Source of the DNA: Candidatus Gastranaerophilales bacterium
GTDB taxonomy: Bacteria; Cyanobacteriota; Vampirovibrionia; Gastranaerophilales; Gastranaerophilaceae
Length of the DNA: 50,210 nucleotides
Assembly: GCA_944323625.1 (NCBI GenBank)
Contig: CALUTD010000016.1
Span: 1-50,210, forward strand
Direction: 5' to 3'
Shown here: positions 16,116-23,490 of the stretch, one piece after another
Layout of the letters: every line of letters starts with the position of its first letter
Position numbering within the stretch: position 1 is the first letter of the stretch
The notes under the pieces: model-generated
Databases searched by the model: none
What the model was told of the DNA's origin: nothing
The model's input: the letters and a program-made list of their open reading frames with translations, nothing else
Translations under genes and position numbers: made by a program

Positions 16116-16922
16116 ATGAAAATTAAAGTATTATTGGTTCAAGTAGAACCTATTGCTGGTAATATAGAAAAAAATATACAAAAAGTTGAACAACTGCTTA
16201 AAGATAGTAATCAAAATCAAGCAGATTTAATTGTGCTTCCAGAGTTATGGACTGTAGGTTGGGATTGTCCTAATTTTCATAAGTATTCGGAGGAATTAAC
16301 AGAATCAAAGTATTTGAACTTTTTAAAAATACTTGCAAAAAAATATAATTCAAATATAATCGGAGGAAGTTCCGTTCTACACAAGAATAATCAAAAAGAC
16401 AGAAATACTTGTATAATTCTTGACAGAGAAGGAAATTTATTAAAAACTTACGATAAGTTTCATTTATTTTCTCTTAGAGGGCAGTCAGAGGGAGAATATC
16501 TTGAGGAAGGAACTACACCGGTTTTAGTTAAAACCGATATAGGAAAAATTGGTATATCAATATGTTATGATATAAGATTCCCAGAGATGTTTAGGCTTTA
16601 TGCCTTTAATGGTGCAGATATTATTGTTAATATGTCTGCCTGGCCTCAAGCCTATAAAGAAGAATATATAACTCTTGCAAAAGCAAGAGCAATAGAAAAT
16701 CAAATATATTTTATTTGTTGCGGTCTTACGGGAAAAATAAATGATTCATTTAATTTTTCGGGTTCATCTTTAATTGCTGATTACCAGGGGAGAATTACAA
16801 ACTCATTGGTAAATGAAGAAAAAGTATTGACAGCCATAATTAATATTGACAAAATGAAAGAATACAGGACAGAAATGCCTATTCTTAAAGATACAAAAAA
16901 GCAATATATTATATCGGAGTAA
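16116..16922 (+). CDS. Carbon-nitrogen hydrolase (nitrilase superfamily, omega-amidase-like)
   Basis: A 268-residue cytoplasmic amidase of the nitrilase superfamily. The catalytic triad is visible: Glu in LPELWTVGW, Lys in YDKFHLF and Cys in GISICYDIRFPE. The pattern resembles omega-amidase/Nit2-type enzymes that deaminate alpha-ketoglutaramate or similar monoamides; the exact substrate is not assignable. A TTG at 16110 would add two residues, but the ATG at 16116 fits both the alignment start and the promoter spacing. The DD-carboxypeptidase gene follows after two bases, so the two are co-transcribed. Confidence 0.9.
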   Translation: MKIKVLLVQVEPIAGNIEKNIQKVEQLLKDSNQNQADLIVLPELWTVGWDCPNFHKYSEELTESKYLNFLKILAKKYNSNIIGGSSVLHKNNQKDRNTCIILDREGNLLKTYDKFHLFSLRGQSEGEYLEEGTTPVLVKTDIGKIGISICYDIRFPEMFRLYAFNGADIIVNMSAWPQAYKEEYITLAKARAIENQIYFICCGLTGKINDSFNFSGSSLIADYQGRITNSLVNEEKVLTAIINIDKMKEYRTEMPILKDTKKQYIISE

Positions 16923-16924
16923 TA

Positions 16925-18289
16925 ATGAAAAATCTTTTTAAAATATTTATTTTAATATCATTGTTTATAATAAGCACAAATTCGGGATTTGCTTTTCAAA
17001 CAGGAAAACTTGATAAACTTATTAAACAGTCAAATTTAAATGAAGCAGCAACTGTTGCAATATCTGTAAAAAATGTGGAAAATAACAATACTGTATATGA
17101 ATTGAACTCAAAAAAACTGCTTCATCCTGCTTCAACCCTTAAAATATTTACTGCATATGCTGCATTTGACACTTTGGGATATGAATATTTATTCAAAACC
17201 CAATTTTATAAAGATAATCAGGATAATTTATATATAAAATTGGGCGCAGATCCGTTTTTAAAAAGCTCGGAATTAAAAGATGCACTTAAAACAGTAAAAG
17301 ATGAATCCGGAAGTTCATTTAAAAATTTGTATATTGATGACAGTATAATAGATAAAGAAGAATTTGCTCCCGGATGGATGTGGGATGATGATACAAATCC
17401 TTATACTCCGAAAATTAGTGCATATAACTTAGATAATAACCTAATACAGGTGAATATGTCTGCAAACGCAGAAGGATTAGCCGAATTAAGACCAAAAACA
17501 ACTTATCCTGCTTCTGTGTTCAGTTATATAAAAACAGGAGGAAAAGAAGATTCAATTGACATTAAAAGATATAATTGGAATAATCCTGAATTAACTGAAG
17601 TATATGGTACTGTAACCAGTCCTAAATCATTTAATATTCCGATAAGCAGTATGAGAAGGTATTTTATTCATAATTTGGAAAAAGGACTTGAAGAGTCAAA
17701 ACTTCAAATAACTTCAACTCTGTATTCATCTAAAATTGTTCCCGAAGATGCTCAATTAATTACAGAAATAAGCCATCCTGCCTCTAAAGCACTTCCTCTG
17801 ATTCTAAGAAACAGTAATAATCTTATGGCCGAAACTGTATTTAAACTTGCAGCCTCAAAAAAATATGCGGCTACCGGCAGTGAAGATTTAGCCTGCGAGC
17901 TATTTAAAGAATTTTATAACAAAAACGGTATTGAAACTGAAAATATAATAATACAAGATGGTAGTGGAATTTCAAGAAAAAATCTTGTTTCCGCAGATTG
18001 GTCTACATCAACCTTGAATACATTATATAAAATGAAAGATTTTGAAAAATATATAGAACAAATGGCCCAGCCGGGTGAAGGTACTTTATCCGAAAGATTG
18101 TTTGATTTAAGAGGCGATGTTTGGCTTAAAACCGGTTCTTTAGCTAAAATTAGTACTCTTGCAGGTTATGTTAATTCTCAAGATGGTAATACTTATTCTG
18201 TTGCCATATTTATAGAAAATTTTATTGATTCGCCTTTTAGTATAAAACAATTTGAAAACGAAATAATTAATATAATATATAATCAATAA
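16925..18289 (+). CDS. dacB: D-alanyl-D-alanine carboxypeptidase/endopeptidase (PBP4, peptidase S13)
   Basis: A 454-residue penicillin-binding protein of the DacB/PBP4 class, acting in the periplasm to trim or hydrolyse peptidoglycan cross-links. An N-terminal signal peptide (about residues 1-24, ending near GFAF) is followed by the three penicillin-binding motifs: S70-TLK73, S297-NN and K402-TG. Length is typical. GGAG precedes the ATG, which starts two bases after the upstream amidase stop. Family assignment is firm; the gene symbol is by family. Confidence 0.93.
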   Translation: MKNLFKIFILISLFIISTNSGFAFQTGKLDKLIKQSNLNEAATVAISVKNVENNNTVYELNSKKLLHPASTLKIFTAYAAFDTLGYEYLFKTQFYKDNQDNLYIKLGADPFLKSSELKDALKTVKDESGSSFKNLYIDDSIIDKEEFAPGWMWDDDTNPYTPKISAYNLDNNLIQVNMSANAEGLAELRPKTTYPASVFSYIKTGGKEDSIDIKRYNWNNPELTEVYGTVTSPKSFNIPISSMRRYFIHNLEKGLEESKLQITSTLYSSKIVPEDAQLITEISHPASKALPLILRNSNNLMAETVFKLAASKKYAATGSEDLACELFKEFYNKNGIETENIIIQDGSGISRKNLVSADWSTSTLNTLYKMKDFEKYIEQMAQPGEGTLSERLFDLRGDVWLKTGSLAKISTLAGYVNSQDGNTYSVAIFIENFIDSPFSIKQFENEIINIIYNQ

Positions 18290-18360
18290 AATAGAAATAC
18301 GGGCAATTTTTAAAACATCTTTTAAGATATATACTTTAATAGTCTTAAAGGAGGTTTTAT

Positions 18361-18768
18361 ATGACAGAGCGTCTTCAAATATATAAATGTAATGTATGCG
18401 GTAATATAGTTGAAATTATTAATGAAGGAGAAGGACAGCTTGTATGCTGCTCCGTTCCAATGGAACTGTTAGAAGAAAAAACAAAAGAGGAATTTGTTCA
18501 AGAAAAACATGTTCCTATTGTTGTAATTGAAGGCGAACATAAAACAATAAGAGTCGGTTCTATTCCTCACCCTATGGAAGCGAATCATTATATTGTATTT
18601 ATAGAAGCTATTTCTCCCGATAAAAAATATTTAAAAAGAAAATTCTTGTTCCCCGGAGAAGAACCCAAAATGGAATTGAAACAAAATTGTAATTATGAAA
18701 ACTTTACAGCCAGAGAACTATGTAATATTCATGGGTTATGGCGTGGAAACGATAATATAACAAAATAA
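18361..18768 (+). CDS. Desulfoferrodoxin-type superoxide reductase
   Basis: A 135-residue 2Fe superoxide reductase, reducing superoxide to peroxide without making oxygen. The N-terminal rubredoxin-like centre shows CNVCG and the CC pair (residues 29-30). The catalytic centre has EKHVP (Glu-Lys-His), HPMEANHYIVF and the C-terminal CNIHGLW, which supply the His4Cys ligands. A strong AAAGGAGG lies six bases before the ATG. The stop is inside a bidirectional terminator. Together with rubrerythrin at 49288 it indicates an anaerobe coping with transient oxygen. Confidence 0.97.
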   Translation: MTERLQIYKCNVCGNIVEIINEGEGQLVCCSVPMELLEEKTKEEFVQEKHVPIVVIEGEHKTIRVGSIPHPMEANHYIVFIEAISPDKKYLKRKFLFPGEEPKMELKQNCNYENFTARELCNIHGLWRGNDNITK

Positions 18769-18798
18769 AAAGAATCGGAATTTATTCCGATTCTTTTT
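18767..18798. terminator. Bidirectional terminator between sor and the autotransporter
   Basis: A perfect 15-bp stem (18767-18781 with 18784-18798) has A/T-rich ends that give U runs on both strands, and it serves the two converging genes. It overlaps the last bases of the superoxide reductase gene. Confidence 0.9.
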
Positions 18799-18812
18799 AT
18801 TTTGTTATAGTT

Positions 18813-20912
18813 TTAAGCTTTAGCTTTTATGTATTTCTTTTCGCCACTGGAATTTGCTTTTTTTGACCCGGGGTCTGAACCTAAAGTAAATCTAAAACCG
18901 CCTTGCAGTCCTACACCATCTCTGCCGCCGTTAGTTACAAATGCTTGCAAGAAGCCTGTTAATCTTTCACCCCATGTTTTTCTTACACCGACTCCATATT
19001 TAATATAAGGTTTTACGCTTAATTCAGGGAGTGAAACATCATTTGCTTTAAATTGAGTTTTATCCATTATATTCCAAACAAAACTTACTCCTGCATAAGG
19101 CTGCCAACCGTTCTTTAAGTTTCCGATGAATTTTAATCCCGGTTCAATGTGTATTGCATTTAACGGATCTGAATTTATTCTTACTCCTGCAGCATTTGTA
19201 TAGTCAAATGTGTTTACGAATGAATATGACATTAAATAGCTTGGTTGGATAATGAATTTACCGTCTGCCAATTCGAAGTTGTATCCTGTTTTTGAAGCTA
19301 TACCAGTCATTAACATTGTGAAATCTTCACTTCCGTACATTGTATCAAGTTCACCAACATTAGAGCCTACATTTGCGGTTAAACCGGTAAAGAAATTATC
19401 CTTATATGCCATACCAACTAAACCTAATGAACCTCCGTTTTGATATATACTATTACCTTGATATGCCTGATGTGAACCGTTGTACCCTGCATATACGCTA
19501 AACATTGTATCCCATCCGTTTGAAAGTTCATACATTTCAGAATCCAAACCTATGAAAGTACCGTATGCAACGTTTGAAACTTTAGGTCCGTTCTTTAAAC
19601 CGACACTTTCAAATGTTCCGTATGGTCTGAACCATCCTGCTTTATCGCTGTAGGGAGTACTTAACGGACTGTATACAAGGTCTGAATCTCCGGCAGCGTA
19701 CTTATTAGCATTTTTCATTGCCTGTCTTTGAGATTTTGTCATTAACATATACATATCCATATTTCTGAAGGCTTCATCATACGAATTTAACTGTGTTAAA
19801 TAACCTCCCAATTGTGCTGCAACGGAAGCACCCATAATTGCCGGGTTAAAATCGTTGTAACTGTTCCCTGTCGGGTTATATGATACTGTTCCGTCAGTAC
19901 TTACACTTCCTTGCAGATATCTTATAGGAGTTAATACTTTTGCCGCTATTATTTCATCAGGGTTTGATATTGCTAATTGGTCCGCTGTTAAACCGGTTAA
20001 ATCAAATATGTTAAACGTCACCGAATTTGCAGTTGTATTTCCTACCGGATTTATTGCTTCAAGAACAAATTTACCCGTTGAAGAAGAATCGACTGCATCT
20101 TTAAAGTTATCGGCATTAGACCCGCTCAAATCAACATCTACGGCTAAATCAACATTGCCGTTTAATTTAAATGTATCGGGAGCAAATGAATCAATTTGAT
20201 TATTTAATGTTAGTAATTCGGAATTTTCATTCATTGTAATCTGAGAATTATTAATTTGACTTCCCTGATTTAACCATAATGCTGCATCGGTTACTGTCAT
20301 ATTAGTATTATTTAATGCGGATTGAAGATTTAACATACCGTCACCGGTTAAATTTGTATTAAACTTATCCGCAGTTCCCGAAATTCCGCTTGCAATAGTA
20401 ATTATCCTGTCTTCTGAAGTATTAAGATTTAAATTACTGTCTTTTGTCGCCATATATATGTCGCCGCCGTCAGAAGCAGTATTACCGCTAAAAGTAACAT
20501 CGGTGTTCAGGGCGTTAACTGTTACATCTGCAGTTGAATAGACTGCACCGCCTTGAGCTGCAGAGTTATTAATAAAGGATGTATCAGTTAATGTTAAATT
20601 ATTTGTTGAAGAGATTGCGCCGCCTGACTCACCTGCTGTGTTGCCGGTAAATGAAGCACCGTTTAATTCAAGAGCTGCTGCCGTTACTATGGCACCTCCG
20701 CTTCCTGTTGCACTATTTCCCGTAAAAACTGCATTATCACCTATTGAAGTAGTTATTGTATCTTGTTTTACAAATATTGCACCGCCATCATTGGCAGAGT
20801 TATTTTCAAACAGTGCATTGCTGCCGATTTTAAATGAAACTGTTTTATTTGCATCATTTTCAATAAATATTGCACCGCCTACTGCATCTGAATCTGTACC
20901 GGTATTTGTCAA
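18813..20912 (-). CDS. C-terminal half of an interrupted Pmp-like autotransporter (beta-barrel)
   Basis: This open stretch is in the same frame as the 20997-22262 gene and is separated from it by one TGA. It continues the GGAI/FxxN repeats (GGAIFIENDANK, GGAIFVKQD, GGAIVTAAA, GGAISSTNN) to about residue 165. A passenger stretch follows, then a ~300-residue autotransporter-type beta-barrel (about 390-690, GWFRPYGTFESVGLK to VGLQGGFRFTLG) and a short charged tail. The first possible start is TTG without a ribosome-binding site, so it has no convincing start of its own. It is most likely the rest of a ~1165-residue outer-membrane protein that is only made by readthrough or after reversion. Confidence 0.8.
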   Translation of the reverse strand: MTNTGTDSDAVGGAIFIENDANKTVSFKIGSNALFENNSANDGGAIFVKQDTITTSIGDNAVFTGNSATGSGGAIVTAAALELNGASFTGNTAGESGGAISSTNNLTLTDTSFINNSAAQGGAVYSTADVTVNALNTDVTFSGNTASDGGDIYMATKDSNLNLNTSEDRIITIASGISGTADKFNTNLTGDGMLNLQSALNNTNMTVTDAALWLNQGSQINNSQITMNENSELLTLNNQIDSFAPDTFKLNGNVDLAVDVDLSGSNADNFKDAVDSSSTGKFVLEAINPVGNTTANSVTFNIFDLTGLTADQLAISNPDEIIAAKVLTPIRYLQGSVSTDGTVSYNPTGNSYNDFNPAIMGASVAAQLGGYLTQLNSYDEAFRNMDMYMLMTKSQRQAMKNANKYAAGDSDLVYSPLSTPYSDKAGWFRPYGTFESVGLKNGPKVSNVAYGTFIGLDSEMYELSNGWDTMFSVYAGYNGSHQAYQGNSIYQNGGSLGLVGMAYKDNFFTGLTANVGSNVGELDTMYGSEDFTMLMTGIASKTGYNFELADGKFIIQPSYLMSYSFVNTFDYTNAAGVRINSDPLNAIHIEPGLKFIGNLKNGWQPYAGVSFVWNIMDKTQFKANDVSLPELSVKPYIKYGVGVRKTWGERLTGFLQAFVTNGGRDGVGLQGGFRFTLGSDPGSKKANSSGEKKYIKAKA

Positions 20913-20996
20913 AGTATTATTTCTGAATACAGCATTGTTTCCGATTTCTATACTTGATTCATTGGTTGAAGAGTTAACACCATTATATATTACAGC

Positions 20997-22262
20997 TCAG
21001 CCCCAAACTGCTTTATTATTTTCAAATACAAGATTATTGCCCAGTTTTGCGCTGCCGAAGTTTTGAATTGCTCCGCCGGCGGCTTTTGTGGCTGCATTAT
21101 TGCTAAATATTATATTATCTTCTACAGTTAATATACCGTCTGCATAATTGTACAATGCTCCGCCTCTGCCTGCTTGATTACCGGTGAATAAGGTATTTTC
21201 TCCGATTGTCAATTCTGCGCCAGTATTATTAAATATACCGCCGCCATATTCTGCAGTATTGTTTGAAATTATTGAATTATTAACATGCATTGTGCTTACG
21301 GTATTAAATATACCACCGCCTTGATTAACAGCGCTGTTACCGTCTATCGTGCTATTGTTTACCGTAACATTTCCGATTGCCGTACTGTAAATTCCACCGC
21401 CTTGATTGTCGGCTGTATTTCCTGATATCACCAAATTATCAAAATTCGAACCGTTTGCACCTTCGGATTTTGTATGAATGTATATTGCACCGCCGTTTCT
21501 TCCTGCTGTATTATCGCTTATTGTGGAATTTGAAAGAGAGAAGTCTATAAAGGAAGCTACGGCACCTCCGTCTATTGCCGCTTGGTTGCCTGAAAACTCC
21601 GAATTTGATATACTGAGAGAATTGCGTCCATCATTTATTGAATCATTACGTAATGCAACGGCGCCACCTACTGTATTGGATATATTTTTATTAAAGGTTG
21701 AATTTGAAATTTGTACATTTGCCGCACTTCCGATGAAAATTGCGCCTCCGCCGCCATCATCCGTTGTTGTGAATCTGTCGGCCCAGTTTGTTGATTCTGT
21801 TGAGTTTCCTTCAAAAAGTACATTATCAATTGAGCTTGCAATTGAACTTTTATTTCCCAGCCATAAAGCACCGCCTTCATAAGCTGCTGAGTTATTTGTA
21901 TAGCTTCCGCCGGTTATGTTTAAAGGGCCGCTGTATCTTCTTTGACAAATTGCACCGCCGGAGTATGAACTGTAGTTATTATCAAATGTTGAATTTATTA
22001 CTTCTGTTACTGCATCAGACGAAGTATTAATATCTATTGCACCACCTGCACCGTAATTTAGAGCCTTATTGTTTGTAAATATTGAGTCTTTTATTGTACT
22101 TGCAATACTATTTGTTATTGCACCTCCATCACTATTTGTTTCATATCCGTTATAAGTTTTGTTTATAACTTCTGCGACATTAATTTCATGCGTTTGTGCT
22201 TCTGCTGTTATTGCAAATGTTGAACTTATCAATATTGCAGTGAGCAGCCTTCTCTTTTTCAT
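20997..22262 (-). CDS. N-terminal half of an interrupted Pmp-like autotransporter (passenger)
   Basis: The passenger begins with a Sec signal peptide (MKKRRLLTAILISSTFAITAEA). The start at 22262 is preferred over an upstream in-frame codon at 22310 because AGGAG stands eight bases before it and the signal peptide begins there. About a dozen chlamydial-Pmp-type units follow, each FxxN then GGAI/GGGI, forming a beta-helix. The frame ends at TGA (20999-20997) exactly where the next unit would read WGGAV: one base change at 20999 turns GGA into TGA. Without the barrel the product cannot anchor. The frame beyond the stop is open to 18813. This is a recent nonsense mutation, a switch, or a base-call error. 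Confidence 0.85.
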   Translation of the reverse strand: MKKRRLLTAILISSTFAITAEAQTHEINVAEVINKTYNGYETNSDGGAITNSIASTIKDSIFTNNKALNYGAGGAIDINTSSDAVTEVINSTFDNNYSSYSGGAICQRRYSGPLNITGGSYTNNSAAYEGGALWLGNKSSIASSIDNVLFEGNSTESTNWADRFTTTDDGGGGAIFIGSAANVQISNSTFNKNISNTVGGAVALRNDSINDGRNSLSISNSEFSGNQAAIDGGAVASFIDFSLSNSTISDNTAGRNGGAIYIHTKSEGANGSNFDNLVISGNTADNQGGGIYSTAIGNVTVNNSTIDGNSAVNQGGGIFNTVSTMHVNNSIISNNTAEYGGGIFNNTGAELTIGENTLFTGNQAGRGGALYNYADGILTVEDNIIFSNNAATKAAGGAIQNFGSAKLGNNLVFENNKAVWG

Positions 22263-22328
22263 ATCCTTCGCTCCTATATAATTAATTCCACAAGTTCCCC
22301 TTCGGGTCACTACATTTTTGCATGATTA

Positions 22329-22361
22329 CATGTTTAAATTTGATTGTCAATCTTAAACATG
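22329..22361. promoter_or_regulatory. Inverted repeat between the autotransporter and XRE gene, candidate operator
   Basis: CATGTTTAA (22329-22337) and its exact reverse complement (22353-22361) flank 15 bases that contain a smaller dyad GATTG-T-CAATC. It lies between the divergent autotransporter and XRE genes. CATGATT is also directly repeated at 22321 and 22358. Confidence 0.5.
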
Positions 22362-22401
22362 ATTTAAGTATAAAATATAGTAAAATATAATAAATAATGA
22401 A

Positions 22402-22737
22402 ATGATTAAAGCTTCGGAATTACAAAAATTTATAGGCAGGCAAATAAAATATTACAGAAAAGCAGCAAATTTATCGCAAGAACAGTTAGCCGAAAAGATA
22501 GGAATTGCCACTAATTCATTAAGTAATATTGAAACCGGTAATTCTTTTATGACAATCTATACCTTGGAAAAAATTATTAATGTTCTTAAAATATCACCCA
22601 AACAATTGTTCGATTTTCCCGAAATACTTTCGGAAGATGAAGATAAAATGGGCTATATATTAAAAAGTCTAAAAATAATAGAAAGAGATAAAAATAAATT
22701 AGCATTATTATATATGTTTGTCAGTTTGTTAGTATAA
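22402..22737 (+). CDS. XRE-family HTH transcriptional regulator
   Basis: A 111-residue Cro/C1-type regulator. The helix-turn-helix covers about residues 10-65 (LSQEQLAEKIGIATNSLSNIETGNS), and a short helical tail may support dimerisation. It is divergent from the autotransporter and faces it across a 9-bp inverted repeat, which makes autotransporter control its likely job. A TATAAT (22386-22391) is only ten bases from the ATG and no Shine-Dalgarno is present. Confidence 0.9.
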   Translation: MIKASELQKFIGRQIKYYRKAANLSQEQLAEKIGIATNSLSNIETGNSFMTIYTLEKIINVLKISPKQLFDFPEILSEDEDKMGYILKSLKIIERDKNKLALLYMFVSLLV

Positions 22738-22740
22738 TAA

Positions 22741-22769
22741 TTGTTGAATATATAATTTTAGTGTAAAAT
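22741..22769 (+). promoter_or_regulatory. Promoter of the glycosyltransferase gene, placed for a leaderless mRNA
   Basis: TTGTTG (22741-22746), a 17-base spacer and TAAAAT (22764-22769). The ATG at 22777 is eight bases past the -10 element, so transcription would begin at or next to it; no ribosome-binding site is visible. Confidence 0.5.
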
Positions 22770-22776
22770 ATTTTTT

Positions 22777-23469
22777 ATGAAAAAGGTTAGTGTTATAATA
22801 CCTGTCTATAATGAACAAGAAACGATAGAACCTCTTATACAAAAAGTTGAAGAGGCATATTTTGGCGGTTTGGAAAAAGAAATAATACTTGTCGATGATG
22901 CATCTTCTGATGGAACAAAGAAAATATTAAAGGAATATGAAAAAAAATACAAGGTTCTGTATCATGATGTAAACAAGGGTAAGGGAGCTGCTATAAAAAC
23001 TGCAGTTAAAGAAGCAACTGGAGATTATGTTGTAATTCAGGATGCGGATTTAGAATATTCTCCAAATGATTATGACAGATTGCTTCCTCTGTTAATCAAT
23101 AACGAAGCTGATGTTGTATACGGGTCAAGGTTTAAAAATAAAGAAAATGATAAAAACTTTATTTGGAAAAATAAACTTGCCAATAAATTTTTAACATTAT
23201 TAACAAATATTCTTTTTGATGCGGAAATAACAGATATGGAAACTTGTTATAAAGCGTTTAAGCGAGATTTTATCCAGGGAATAAATATAAAATCAGACAG
23301 ATTTGATTTTGAACCTGAAATCACGGCAAAAGTAATAAAGAATAAAGCAAGGCTTAAAGAAGTTCCTATTTCTTATTTCGGAAGAGGCCATGATGAGGGT
23401 AAAAAAATTAACTGGAAAGATGGTATTATGGCTATTTTTACGATGATTAAATTTAGATTTTTTGATTAA
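22777..23469 (+). CDS. Family 2 glycosyltransferase (polyprenyl-phosphate mannose/glucose synthase-like)
   Basis: A 230-residue soluble GT-A fold glycosyltransferase that transfers a sugar from a nucleotide donor, probably to a polyprenyl phosphate, as in dolichyl-phosphate mannose synthase relatives. Seen: VSVIIPVYNEQETI, the nucleotide-binding LVDDASSDGT, the metal-binding DADLEY, and GSRF. No transmembrane helices are evident, so it is the soluble short form. The acceptor cannot be named. It is followed after 21 bases by the histidine kinase but may have its own promoter. Confidence 0.9.
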   Translation: MKKVSVIIPVYNEQETIEPLIQKVEEAYFGGLEKEIILVDDASSDGTKKILKEYEKKYKVLYHDVNKGKGAAIKTAVKEATGDYVVIQDADLEYSPNDYDRLLPLLINNEADVVYGSRFKNKENDKNFIWKNKLANKFLTLLTNILFDAEITDMETCYKAFKRDFIQGINIKSDRFDFEPEITAKVIKNKARLKEVPISYFGRGHDEGKKINWKDGIMAIFTMIKFRFFD

Positions 23470-23490
23470 AATGAAATTTCGGGATATGTA

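Noticed and set aside
20997-20999. TGA recoded as glycine (as in Absconditabacteria/Gracilibacteria)
   Set aside because: The TGA stands where Gly is expected, but no other gene here shows an in-frame TGA and glmU ends with TGA overlapping prs. A single point mutation explains it better.
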